This document shows, in pieces, positions 27,996-36,520 of a stretch of DNA of 64,000 bases (positions within the stretch are counted from its first letter, which is position 1; each line of letters starts with the position of its first letter). This DNA is from Deltaproteobacteria bacterium (GTDB lineage: Bacteria; Myxococcota_A; Polyangia; Polyangiales; Ga0077539), in NCBI GenBank assembly GCA_016218725.1, contig JACRDB010000066.1:124001-188000 (forward strand), given 5' to 3'. A program made the translations under genes and the position numbers. The notes under the pieces were generated by a model, which was not told where the DNA came from, did no database searches, and saw only the letters and a list, made by a program, of their open reading frames with translations.

Positions 27996-29326
27996 TGGAA
28001 GGCAAGAGCGTCTCGGAGATCGTGGCGAGGCACACCTACGGCACCTGGCGCGCCCAGCGGGGGTGGAAGCCCCCGCACGTGACGCGCGCCGAGGGGTGCC
28101 ACTTCTGGGACGCCGACGGGAAGCGCTTCCTGGACCTGTCCTCGCAGCTCGTGTGCGTAAACCTCGGGCACCAGAACGAGGCCGTGGTGGAGGCGATCTG
28201 TCGTCAGGCGCGCACCATGGCCTACCTGGGCCCGGCCTATGCGTGCGACGTGCGCGCGGAGCTGGCCTTGAAGCTCCTGGAGGTGATGCCCCGGGGGCTC
28301 GACAAGTTCTTCTTCACCACCTCGGGCACCGAGGCCAACGAGGCGGCGTTCAAGATCGCCCGGATGGTCACCGGCAAGCACAAGATCATCGCCCGGTACA
28401 CCAGCTACCACGGCTCCACCGCGGGCTCCATCGCCGCCACGGGGGATTTCCGCCGGTGGCATGCCGAGCCCGTCAGCAAGATCCCGGGCGTGATCTTTGG
28501 CCCGGAGACCCACTGCTACCGCTGCCCCCTCGGGAAGTCCTACCCCGGGTGCGACATGGCCTGCGCGGACTACCTCGCGTACATGATCGACCACGAGGAG
28601 AACGTCGCCGCGGTGATCGTGGAGCCCATCGTGGGCACCAACGGCGTGCTGGTGCCGCCGCCGGAGTACCTCCCTCGCCTCGCGGAGCACTGCAAGAAGC
28701 GCGGGGTGCTGCTCATCGCCGACGAGGTGATGACCGGCTGGGGCCGCACCGGGAAATGGTTCGCCGTGGACCACTACGGCGTCGTGCCGGACATCCTCAC
28801 CACGGCCAAGGGCATCACCGGCGCCCTGGCGCCCCTCGGGGTGGTGGCCACCTCGCGCGCCGTGAGCGACTACTTCGAGGACAATTTCTTCGCCCACGGG
28901 CACACCTACGAGGCCCACCCCCTGACCCTGGCGCCGGCCGTGGCCGCCCTGGACGAGTACCGCAGGCTCAACCTCCTGGAGCGCTCGACGCAGCTCGGGG
29001 AGTACCTCGGCAAGGGGCTCCGCGCCCTCAAGGACAGGCACCCCTCGGTCGGGGACGTGAGGGGCCTCGGGCTCTTCTGGGCCGTGGACCTGGTGCGTAA
29101 CCGCGAGACCCGCGAGCCCTTCAACACCCCGCAGGACAAGAGCGCCCGCAGGCCCCTGGTGATCGACCAGGTCGTGGCCGAGCTCGGCCGCCGAGGGGTG
29201 AGCGTCCTCGGGTGGGTGAGCCACCTGGTGCTGGCGCCGCCGTTGATAGTCACCGAGGCGGACCTGGACTTCGCCCTGGAGGCCCTGGACGCCGCCCTCA
29301 CCCTCGCGGACCAGAAGGTCGGCTGA
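27995..29326 (+). CDS. Class III (omega) pyridoxal-phosphate aminotransferase
   Basis: This is a 443-residue PLP enzyme of the class III aminotransferase family. The cofactor-phosphate region is TTSGTEANEAAFKIARM; the PLP aspartate lies in ADEVMTGWGR and the Schiff-base lysine is Lys272 (TTAKGITGALAPLG). The wording of the active-site motifs fits taurine/beta-alanine:pyruvate-type transaminases, but the substrate cannot be set from sequence. A cysteine cluster in HCYRCPLGKSYPGCDMAC (about residues 173-190) is notable. It is coupled to the Rieske oxygenase gene. Confidence 0.92.
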   Translation: MEGKSVSEIVARHTYGTWRAQRGWKPPHVTRAEGCHFWDADGKRFLDLSSQLVCVNLGHQNEAVVEAICRQARTMAYLGPAYACDVRAELALKLLEVMPRGLDKFFFTTSGTEANEAAFKIARMVTGKHKIIARYTSYHGSTAGSIAATGDFRRWHAEPVSKIPGVIFGPETHCYRCPLGKSYPGCDMACADYLAYMIDHEENVAAVIVEPIVGTNGVLVPPPEYLPRLAEHCKKRGVLLIADEVMTGWGRTGKWFAVDHYGVVPDILTTAKGITGALAPLGVVATSRAVSDYFEDNFFAHGHTYEAHPLTLAPAVAALDEYRRLNLLERSTQLGEYLGKGLRALKDRHPSVGDVRGLGLFWAVDLVRNRETREPFNTPQDKSARRPLVIDQVVAELGRRGVSVLGWVSHLVLAPPLIVTEADLDFALEALDAALTLADQKVG

Positions 29327-29391
29327 GGTCGGGAATCCTGCTTCGCACTTCGCGCGGGCGCGTGAGTGCGCTACGGTGGCGCCGTCCCGCG

Positions 29392-31182
29392 ATGTCCAAC
29401 CCCGCCCGATGGATGGTCCTTGCGGCGCTCCTGGGGGCCTGCCGGGGCGGCCCCAGGCCCTCGCCCGAGGGCTCGCTCCCCGCGGGCTCGCGCCGGGGAG
29501 GCCCCGCCGCCGCGAGGGGCGGGCGCACCGGCGGCAACCGCCCGGCCTCGCCGCTCCCCGTGGACTCCGTGGCCGAGTGCCCGGCCGAGGCCCTCGCGGC
29601 GGTGGCAGCCTTCCGGAGTCCGGCCCGGGTGTTCCAGTTCGGGCCTCTGTGCACCACCGCCTCCGAGGGGCGCTGGGCGGCGGTCCTGGCCACCGGGACC
29701 CGGGAGGAGGCCAGCGACCTCTGGGTGCTGGTCCACGGCGACCGCGACCAGGTGCACCGGGTCCGGCGCTTCCCCGTGGGCGTTCGCATCGAGTTCGGGC
29801 AGGTCACCCGGGGCTGGGCCTACCTCCTCGGGCGCACCAACGCCCTGGATGACATGCCCGCCGGCGGCCGCGTCCTGGCCGTATTTCCCATCCCCGCGCC
29901 TGGGGACGGTCCGCCGGAGCTCCGTACGCTCGGGCCCCTGGAGGTGCCGCTCCTGCGCGCCACGGACGCTCGGGACCTGGACCTTCGCCTCGCCGCGGAG
30001 GTGCCTCCCAGGGACCCCTCGGCCCAGGACGCCCAACGGACCGTGGAGGAGGTCACCGCCGGGGGCGCTCCCGCCCTCCGGGCCAGGATCCTCGGGATGG
30101 GCACGCCTACGCTCCGAGCCTGGCAGGTGGGGGTCTACCAGGAGACCGCCTTCCTCCTCCCGAGGGACAACGACGACGCCGCCACCGGGGCTCTGGAGCT
30201 CCTCCGCGCGCTGGGAGCGTCCATGGATTGCGCGGCGGGCGAGCGCTGCATCGCGCGCCCCACGCAGGCGTTGGCGGCGGGCACCACCGGCGCCCAGGCG
30301 CTCCTGCGGTACCAGGGCGAGAGGGTGACCCTCGCGGCGCTCCTGGCCGAGTCCGCCGCGCCCACCGCGGTGATGCTCGACCCCGGGGCCCCCTGGAGCG
30401 CGGAGGCCCTGGACCGCGCAGAAGACCTGGCCGCGGCCCGCCAGCTCTGCCTGGACGGCGCCGTCGGCGAGCACGTGGTGTCCGCGTCCAGGGGTGACAC
30501 GCGGGTGCTTGCCTTCAGCGTGACCGTCGGCGCCGAGGCGCCGCGCACCAGGGTGTACCTCCAGGCCCCGGGGCACGCGCCCCGCGCCTACGGCGACGAC
30601 TCCATCGGTGTGGGCGTCGTCGGCCCGAGGGAGCTGCACCTTCGGGACTACGACCTCGACGGGGGCCTGGAGCTGGTCACCCTCGCCCAGCGCGAGGGGG
30701 CCGCGGTGACCTCCATCGCGAGCTTCCCGGCGGTGTCCTCGGTGAGCCAGCACGACCTGGTGCACCGCCATGACATGCTCCGCATCGCGTTCGGCGCGAC
30801 CACCGTGGCGCTCTTCGATGAGGCCCTGAGGAGCTTTCGCCCCGCGCCGTCGGCGCCGTTGACCGCTTGCGGCCTGCTGGACCGCCTGGCGGGCAACGAC
30901 CCCAGGGCCCTCCTCGGCGCCACCGGGAGCACCTTTGTCGTGGTGCGCTACCGCGAGCCCGACCAGCCCCTCCGGGGTGAGCCCCAGAGGATCTCCCGCA
31001 GGGAGCTCCAGGAGCAGGGCAGCGCGCTCCTCGGGCGCCTCGCGGGCCTGCGCTGCCCGGAGCTGTCCTGCGACTGGGAGCAGAGCGTGTGCCGCGCCGT
31101 CGGGGACCCCGAGCGTGGGGTGTTCTGGTTCGCCGAAGGCGGCCGCCGCCTCGCGGCGGTGTCGCGCTTCGAGGCGCCTTGA
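29392..31182 (+). CDS. Lipoprotein of unknown function (596 aa)
   Basis: The ATG at 29392 opens a lipoprotein signal (WMVLAALLGAC, lipidated cysteine at about 17). A glycine/arginine/proline-rich tether follows. The remaining ~520 residues are a mixed alpha/beta sequence without recognised motifs, with several cysteines spaced for disulfides (for example LRCPELSCDWEQSVC near the C-terminus). It is probably exported and membrane-attached. It is followed 32 bp later by another lipoprotein, and the two may be co-expressed. No family recognised. Confidence 0.75.
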   Translation: MSNPARWMVLAALLGACRGGPRPSPEGSLPAGSRRGGPAAARGGRTGGNRPASPLPVDSVAECPAEALAAVAAFRSPARVFQFGPLCTTASEGRWAAVLATGTREEASDLWVLVHGDRDQVHRVRRFPVGVRIEFGQVTRGWAYLLGRTNALDDMPAGGRVLAVFPIPAPGDGPPELRTLGPLEVPLLRATDARDLDLRLAAEVPPRDPSAQDAQRTVEEVTAGGAPALRARILGMGTPTLRAWQVGVYQETAFLLPRDNDDAATGALELLRALGASMDCAAGERCIARPTQALAAGTTGAQALLRYQGERVTLAALLAESAAPTAVMLDPGAPWSAEALDRAEDLAAARQLCLDGAVGEHVVSASRGDTRVLAFSVTVGAEAPRTRVYLQAPGHAPRAYGDDSIGVGVVGPRELHLRDYDLDGGLELVTLAQREGAAVTSIASFPAVSSVSQHDLVHRHDMLRIAFGATTVALFDEALRSFRPAPSAPLTACGLLDRLAGNDPRALLGATGSTFVVVRYREPDQPLRGEPQRISRRELQEQGSALLGRLAGLRCPELSCDWEQSVCRAVGDPERGVFWFAEGGRRLAAVSRFEAP

Positions 31183-31214
31183 GGGCACGGTCCCCGGGCG
31201 CTATGGTCGCGGGG

Positions 31215-32378
31215 ATGGACGCGCGGTGGCTCCTGGTGGCGCTGGGAATCGCCGCATGCACGCCCGGCGAGGCAGAGACCCCCGCGGAGGACTCGGGCAC
31301 CGCCGACGCGCTGGAGGACCCTGGCGACGGCGCCCCGGACACGAACACAAGCACGGACACGGGGGCGTCCACGGCGCAGGACTCCACCACACAGGACCTC
31401 ACAGCGCCCGACACCGCCGTACAGGACCTTACAGCGCCCGACACCGCCGCGGGTGATTCGGTGCCTCCCGCGGAGGACCGTCCGACGCCGACGGACGCGC
31501 CCTCGCCGGACGTGGCGCCGTCGGGGCCCGCGTACCTCCACGCGGACCTGTGGAGCATCTTCTGGAACGACCGAACGCGCTGCGGCGCCGAGCGCACCTT
31601 CCTGCACCAGTGCGAGCGCAGGGGTGAAGACTGCGCCCTCCAGCGCCGCGCGGTGGAGGCGTGCAACCCTCGCACGGTGATCTACGGTCAGGTCGGCCCG
31701 GAGCGCCAGGGCGAGAGGCTCTGCCAGCGAGGGCGCTACCCGGACGTAGGCGGCTGCGACGCGTCGAGGTATGACTTCGAGCGCCTGCGCTACTGGTGGT
31801 ACGGAGCCGAGTGGCAAGGCAACTGGCCCTTCGCCACGCTCAAGGTGTTCCCCGCGGGGACCACGAACCCCATGGCGTGGGCGGGCCGGGGCCTGGTGGC
31901 CTTCAGCAACCTCCCGATGCACGCCCAGGCCGCGATGGGCGGCATCGAGAACCACGGCCTCGACCGCGACGGCGACGGCCGCGCGGACAGCCACGCCTGC
32001 GCCATGAGCGGGGTCACTTCGGGCGACGCCGCCTACCGCCGACCCTTCGGGGGCTTCGCCTGGGTGGAGGTGCCCACCGGCGCCCCGGTGGTGGTGGTCG
32101 CCGCGGCGGGGACCAATTTCGCGGACAGGGCCTTCTCGGGCTGCTCCCGAGGCTCGGCCACGCAGAGCCCGTGGATCCCCGGCGCGCCCGGCTCCACCCT
32201 CGGGTGCATCTACGCCGTGGAGCAGCGCTTCGCGCCCGGCAGGCACTACCTCTTCCGGTACGGGCGCATCGAGGCGCTCCCGGCGAGCGGCCCCCCGGCG
32301 GACCTGGTGGCGGCCTTCGCGCTCCCGGAGGTCGGTCAGGACGTTCGTACGGGAGCGATCTGCGCGCGGCGACCCTGA
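31215..32378 (+). CDS. Lipoprotein with acidic repeat linker and cysteine-rich domain
   Basis: This is a 387-residue lipoprotein (LGIAAC lipobox) started at ATG 31215; ATG 31203 is four codons upstream in frame. Residues ~20-100 form a disordered D/T/P/A-rich linker containing the repeat QDLTAPDTA twice. The folded part (~100-387) is rich in aromatic residues and paired cysteines (for example RTRCGAERTFLHQCERRGED) and contains a calcium-loop-like segment DRDGDGRADSH near residue 255. It is probably extracellular. Function is unknown. Confidence 0.75.
   Translation: MDARWLLVALGIAACTPGEAETPAEDSGTADALEDPGDGAPDTNTSTDTGASTAQDSTTQDLTAPDTAVQDLTAPDTAAGDSVPPAEDRPTPTDAPSPDVAPSGPAYLHADLWSIFWNDRTRCGAERTFLHQCERRGEDCALQRRAVEACNPRTVIYGQVGPERQGERLCQRGRYPDVGGCDASRYDFERLRYWWYGAEWQGNWPFATLKVFPAGTTNPMAWAGRGLVAFSNLPMHAQAAMGGIENHGLDRDGDGRADSHACAMSGVTSGDAAYRRPFGGFAWVEVPTGAPVVVVAAAGTNFADRAFSGCSRGSATQSPWIPGAPGSTLGCIYAVEQRFAPGRHYLFRYGRIEALPASGPPADLVAAFALPEVGQDVRTGAICARRP
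31391..31450 (+). repeat. Two 30-bp direct repeats in lipoprotein linker
   Basis: The units 31391-31420 and 31421-31450 match at 28 of 30 positions and encode QDLTAPDTAV/QDLTAPDTAA. They look like a recent slippage duplication. Confidence 0.85.
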
Positions 32379-32400
32379 AGGGAGTATCCTCCCCCGGGTC

Positions 32401-32961
32401 ATGGCCTACCCACCTACGTACAACCCCCAGGGTCCCTACGCGCCGCAGCCCCCACCGGCGCCGTCCAAGACCCCTCTGGCGCTCATCATCGGGATCGGCG
32501 TCGTCGTCGCCGCGTGCCCGTGCATCGGGGTCATGGCCGCGGTGGCGATCCCCGCGTTCACGCGCTACGTGAAGCGCAGCAAGACCTCCGAGGCGACCGC
32601 CAACCTCTCGTCCATCTGCAGCGCCATCAGCACGTACTCGCAGACCGAACGGACCGGCCTCGGGCGCTTCCTCCCGAACCTCCCCTCGTCGGCTCCGAGG
32701 CAGGGCACGCCCGGCTCGCAGAAGATCAGTGACCCGGAGACCTGGCAGCGCGGCGGCTGGCGGGAGATGGGCTTCTCCATCAACAGCCCGCACTACTACG
32801 TCTACGAGTACCTGAACTACTACAACGGCACCTTCCGGGTGAGGGCCTACGGCGACCTCGACGGGGACGGCACCCAGTCGGTGTTCACGCGCACCGGCAC
32901 CTACACCCGGGACCTGGGCGCCTCCTGTGGGTTCCTCCAGATCGAAAACGAGCTGGAGTAG
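32401..32961 (+). CDS. Type IV pilin-like membrane protein
   Basis: This is a 186-residue protein. A proline/tyrosine-rich cytoplasmic N-terminus (~1-22) precedes one hydrophobic helix that runs directly into AAVAIPAFTRYVKRSKTSEA, the typical alpha-1 sequence of type IV pilins and pseudopilins. The rest resembles a pilin head (TSEATANLSSICSAISTYSQ, then a tyrosine-rich beta region and a DLDGDGTQS loop). The normal prepilin peptidase motif (G-F-x-x-x-E right before the helix) is absent, so it is probably not processed into a pilus in the usual way. Such proteins are common in Myxococcota. Confidence 0.75.
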   Translation: MAYPPTYNPQGPYAPQPPPAPSKTPLALIIGIGVVVAACPCIGVMAAVAIPAFTRYVKRSKTSEATANLSSICSAISTYSQTERTGLGRFLPNLPSSAPRQGTPGSQKISDPETWQRGGWREMGFSINSPHYYVYEYLNYYNGTFRVRAYGDLDGDGTQSVFTRTGTYTRDLGASCGFLQIENELE

Positions 32962-32969
32962 GCGCGCCC

Positions 32970-33578
32970 ATGGGCCTGGAACAGCTCTGCACCCTGCGCT
33001 TCGGAGACCAGCGCTCCGAGGGCAAGGCGCTCCTCGAGGCCGACTCGTTGCAGTTCCGAGGGGGCTTCCGGCTGCAGCTCATGCTCGCGGAGCTCACGGA
33101 CGTTCGGGTCGAGGGCGCCGAGCTCGTGGTGACCTCGCCGGAGGGCACCGCGCGGCTGGACCTCGGCCCGGCGGCCGCGCGCTGGGCCGAGCGCATCCGT
33201 AACCCGCGCAGCCGGCTGGACAAGATCGGGCTCCGTCCCGGCGCCCACGTGGCCGTGCTCAACCTCGCGGACCCGACCTTCCTCCAGGAGCTTCGAAACC
33301 GCGCCGGGGCCCTCTCCGAGGACACCCCGAGGACCGCCGTGGACGCGATCTTCGTGGGCGTCGAGCAGCGCTCGGAGCTCCAGCGCTTGAGGCTCCTACG
33401 GTGGTACCTGCGGCGCGATGGGGCCCTCTGGGTCATCCGACCCAAGGGCTCCAAGGTGCTCACCGAGGCGCAGGTGCGCGACGCCCTCCGGGGCCTCGGC
33501 TTCGTGGACGTCAAGGTCGTCGCCTTCTCGGACACGCACACCGCGGAGAAGTTCGTCCTGCCCGTGGCCTCCAGGTAG
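32970..33578 (+). CDS. DUF3052-like protein
   Basis: This is a 202-residue protein. The C-terminal ~130 residues resemble DUF3052: LDKIGLRPGAHVAVLNLADP, then an AIFVGV strand, then WVIRPKGSKVLTEAQVRDAL and a final strand. The N-terminal ~70 residues form a small beta-rich module not seen in that family. It starts 8 bp after the pilin-like gene and is probably cotranscribed with it. Function is unknown. Confidence 0.6.
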   Translation: MGLEQLCTLRFGDQRSEGKALLEADSLQFRGGFRLQLMLAELTDVRVEGAELVVTSPEGTARLDLGPAAARWAERIRNPRSRLDKIGLRPGAHVAVLNLADPTFLQELRNRAGALSEDTPRTAVDAIFVGVEQRSELQRLRLLRWYLRRDGALWVIRPKGSKVLTEAQVRDALRGLGFVDVKVVAFSDTHTAEKFVLPVASR

Positions 33579-33671
33579 CCACCCCCGCGGTCCCAGGGCC
33601 GCGCACGCGGGGTGCATGGTCGTCGGTTCCAGGGAACCTTTCCGCCCCGACGACCGTCCCATGGAGACCGC

Positions 33672-35471
33672 ATGGAGCCTCCGCACCCTGGACCCTCCAC
33701 ACCACGGCCCCTCCGGGGGTTCGCCCCGCTGGCCGCGAGGGTGCGCCTGAGGCTCGCGCTCCGGGCCGTGGTGGCTGGCCTCGCGGGGGGGCTGGTCTTC
33801 GCGCTGCCCGTGGCCGTCGGGCTGTGGCTCCGCGGACACGCCGCGGGCGTCCTCGTGGCCACGGTCCCCGGCGCCCTCGGGGGCCTCGTGGGCGCATGGT
33901 ACGCCCGTCGACGGCGTTGGAGCGACAGCGCGGTGGCCCTCTTCCTCGACGCCAGGCTCGGCTCCCACGAGTGCATCGCCACGGCGCTGGAGACCACCGA
34001 CGAGGCCCTGGCTCCCGCCCGGAGGCTGCTCCAACGCCGCGCTGAAGCCGCCCTCGCGGGCGCCACCGACGCCACGCTCCCGAGGGTGTTCTCCAGGCAC
34101 CACGCGGCCATCCCCGCGTGCGTCGCTGCGTTGCTGGTGCTCGCGGCCTTCGCGCCGGGAACGCAGGCCACGGCGGGCGCTCGACAAGACCCTCCCGCGC
34201 GCGTCCGCGTGGACCGCAGCCCCGGCCTGGAGGCCGTCGAGGCGCTGGCCGCCGTGAGGGTCCGGGACCCGGCGCAGCGGGCGCGCCTCCAGGCCCTCGC
34301 CGCGCAGGCCAGGGCCCTTCGAGAGTCCTTGCGCGAAGGCATGGAGCCCGCCGCCGCGCGCCAGGCCGTGGAGAGGCTGCGCGAGCGCGTCGCCGCGGAG
34401 CGCGCCCGCTTCGGCCAGGGCGCCGAGGCCCGAGGGCTCTCCCAGGCCGCCGCCCAGCTCGCCCAGGCCGGCTTCGAGAGCGCCGCGAGGGCCCTCCAGG
34501 AGAACGACCTCGCGTCCCTCGACCGCGAGCTGGAGCGCCTCGCCAACGCCCGGGAAGCCTCCGACCGCCAGCGCGCCCGCCAGGCCCTCGCCGCCGCCGC
34601 CGAGGCCGCCTCACAGGCCGGGGACCAGGGCACCGCGGACCTCCTGCGCGAGCAGGAGAGCCTCCTGCGCCAGCGCTCCGAGCGCAATGGTCTCCTCCGG
34701 AGCCTCGCCCGACAGCTCGGCCAGGACCCCGCCGTGCGCCGCCAGGCCCAGCACCTCGACCGCAACCCCAATGACACCGCCGCCCGTGCCCTCGCCCAGG
34801 CCCTGGAAGAGGCCCTCTCCCGCTTGTCCCAGGCCGAGCGTCAGCGCCTCACCCAGCGCCTCCGAGAGGCCGCCGCGAGGCCGCAAGACACCGGCCGTCT
34901 GGGACAGAACGCCCCGGGACAGAACGCCCCGAACGCTGGTGCACCCATGAGCGCTGCGGAGGTTGAGCGCATGCTTCGGGAGCTCCTGGAACGTGGCGAC
35001 CAGGCGGGGACGGACGGCGCGGGGGAGCCTGGCGGCGAGGGAGCGGCGGGAGGCGCGCTGCCCATCCCGGTGCGGGCGCCGGGCGGCGGTGGGCTCCAGC
35101 GGGGCCTGGACAGGGCAATGGACGGGGCGGGGCAGGCCTCGCGGCAGCTTGGGACGAGCGGCCGGGACGGCCCCGGGCAGCAGGGCGGCGAAGGGGGTGT
35201 GTCTCGCGGCGGAGGCCCCGGGGACCACGGCGGAGCGACCAGCGCCGTCGGAGGCGAGGGCCTCCGCTCGAGGGCCGGGGCGCGCATCCAGCGCGGCACG
35301 GCGCAGGGCGGTTCGGTCTCCGGGCTGGCGCCGGCCAGCGCCGGAGGGGTGGCGCGCACGGTGCAGACCGGGGACCTCCGGAGCGTCGCGCCGTCGGAGC
35401 TCCAGGGCGTGGAGCGCGCGGACATCCCCACGGAGTACCGCGAGCAGGTCCGAGTGTATTTCCAGCCGTGA
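33672..35471 (+). CDS. Membrane protein with long helical region; first gene of MoxR/vWA operon
   Basis: This is a 599-residue protein from ATG 33672. Two transmembrane helices at about 28-75 and one more at about 148-166 (AIPACVAALLVLAAF) are followed by a long helical, alanine/arginine/glutamine-rich segment (about 190-435). The C-terminus is a glycine-rich, likely disordered tail ending in IPTEYREQVRVYFQP. This architecture, with the tail motif 'YREQVRxYF', resembles the coiled-coil membrane proteins (DUF4175-like) placed next to MoxR genes in other bacteria. It lies 14 bp before moxR. It is probably an envelope component of the complex. Confidence 0.72.
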   Translation: MEPPHPGPSTPRPLRGFAPLAARVRLRLALRAVVAGLAGGLVFALPVAVGLWLRGHAAGVLVATVPGALGGLVGAWYARRRRWSDSAVALFLDARLGSHECIATALETTDEALAPARRLLQRRAEAALAGATDATLPRVFSRHHAAIPACVAALLVLAAFAPGTQATAGARQDPPARVRVDRSPGLEAVEALAAVRVRDPAQRARLQALAAQARALRESLREGMEPAAARQAVERLRERVAAERARFGQGAEARGLSQAAAQLAQAGFESAARALQENDLASLDRELERLANAREASDRQRARQALAAAAEAASQAGDQGTADLLREQESLLRQRSERNGLLRSLARQLGQDPAVRRQAQHLDRNPNDTAARALAQALEEALSRLSQAERQRLTQRLREAAARPQDTGRLGQNAPGQNAPNAGAPMSAAEVERMLRELLERGDQAGTDGAGEPGGEGAAGGALPIPVRAPGGGGLQRGLDRAMDGAGQASRQLGTSGRDGPGQQGGEGGVSRGGGPGDHGGATSAVGGEGLRSRAGARIQRGTAQGGSVSGLAPASAGGVARTVQTGDLRSVAPSELQGVERADIPTEYREQVRVYFQP

Positions 35472-35485
35472 GAGGGAGCGTTGCC

Positions 35486-36520
35486 ATGGCCGAAGCGTCA
35501 GAGTTGTCCCCACGCCTGAGCGCCGCCGCGGCGCAGTTGGAGCGCCTCCGGGGCGCGCTCTCCGAGGTGATCGTCGGGCAGCGGGAGGTGGTGGACCAGG
35601 TGCTGGTGGCGCTGTTGGCCGGGGGCCACGTGCTCCTGGAGGGCGCCCCGGGGCTCGGCAAGACCTTGCTGGTGCGCACGCTGGCGCAGTGCGTGGACCT
35701 GGACTTCTCGCGCATTCAGTTCACGCCGGACCTGATGCCTTCGGACATCCTCGGGACGCAGGTGCTGGCGCAGGAGCCCGGGGGAGCGCGGTCCTTCCGG
35801 CTGCACAAGGGCCCGGTGTTCTGCCAGATCCTCCTGGCGGACGAGATCAACCGCGCGTCCCCGAAGACCCAGAGCGCCCTCCTGGAGGCCATGCAGGAGC
35901 ACGCCGTGACCCTCGCGGGAGAGCGCCACGCCCTCGGGCCGCCGTTCTTCGTCCTGGCGACGGAGAACCCCATCGAGATGGAGGGCACCTACCCCCTGCC
36001 CGAGGCCCAGCTCGATCGCTTCCTCTTGAAGGTCCTGGTGCCCGAGCCCGGCGAGGCCGACCTGGTGGACGTGCTCCTGCGCACCACGGGCCGCGAGCGC
36101 CCGGCGCCGCCGAGGGTGCTCTCCCGCGACGAGGTGCTCTCCCTCCGTGGCCTCTGCCGGGACCTCGTGGTGGGCGACGCCGTGGCCCGCTACGCCGCGC
36201 GCCTCGTCAAGGCCACGAACCCCGCGGACCCGTCCGCGCCGGCGATCGTGCGAAAATCCGTGCGCTTCGGGGCGGGCGTCCGCGGCGCCCAGTCGCTCCT
36301 CCTCGGCGCGAGGGCCGTGGCGCTCATGAAGGGCAACGCCCACGTGTCCTTCGCGGACGTGACGGGTCTGGCGCTCCCGGCGCTGCGCCACCGGCTCCTG
36401 CGGAGCTTCGCCGGCGAGGCCGACGGGGTCTCCGCGGACGCCCTCGTGAGGGCCGTGGTGGACGCCGTCCCGGCGCGCCCCGAGGGCGTGGAGGCCGTGC
36501 TCCGGGAGCGCGGGCGGTGA
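35486..36520 (+). CDS. MoxR-family AAA+ ATPase
   Basis: This is a 344-residue AAA+ ATPase of the MoxR subfamily, chaperones that work with vWA and DUF58 proteins. Walker A is GAPGLGKT; Walker B is ILLADEINRASPKTQSALLEAM. Sensor 1 is FFVLATENPIEMEGTYPLPEAQLDRF, and the lid domain includes VRFGAGVRGAQSLL. All hallmark MoxR motifs are intact. The protein is soluble and cytoplasmic. Its stop overlaps the next start (GTGA). Neighbouring DUF58 and vWA proteins are its probable partners. Confidence 0.95.
   Translation: MAEASELSPRLSAAAAQLERLRGALSEVIVGQREVVDQVLVALLAGGHVLLEGAPGLGKTLLVRTLAQCVDLDFSRIQFTPDLMPSDILGTQVLAQEPGGARSFRLHKGPVFCQILLADEINRASPKTQSALLEAMQEHAVTLAGERHALGPPFFVLATENPIEMEGTYPLPEAQLDRFLLKVLVPEPGEADLVDVLLRTTGRERPAPPRVLSRDEVLSLRGLCRDLVVGDAVARYAARLVKATNPADPSAPAIVRKSVRFGAGVRGAQSLLLGARAVALMKGNAHVSFADVTGLALPALRHRLLRSFAGEADGVSADALVRAVVDAVPARPEGVEAVLRERGR

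Noticed and set aside
26925..29326. Assigning the Rieske/aminotransferase pair to taurine or choline degradation
   Set aside because: Sequence motifs fit only the superfamilies; no substrate-specific residues or pathway genes are visible.
32401..32961. Bona fide major type IV pilin
   Set aside because: The prepilin peptidase site is missing and there is a long proline-rich cytoplasmic N-terminus.
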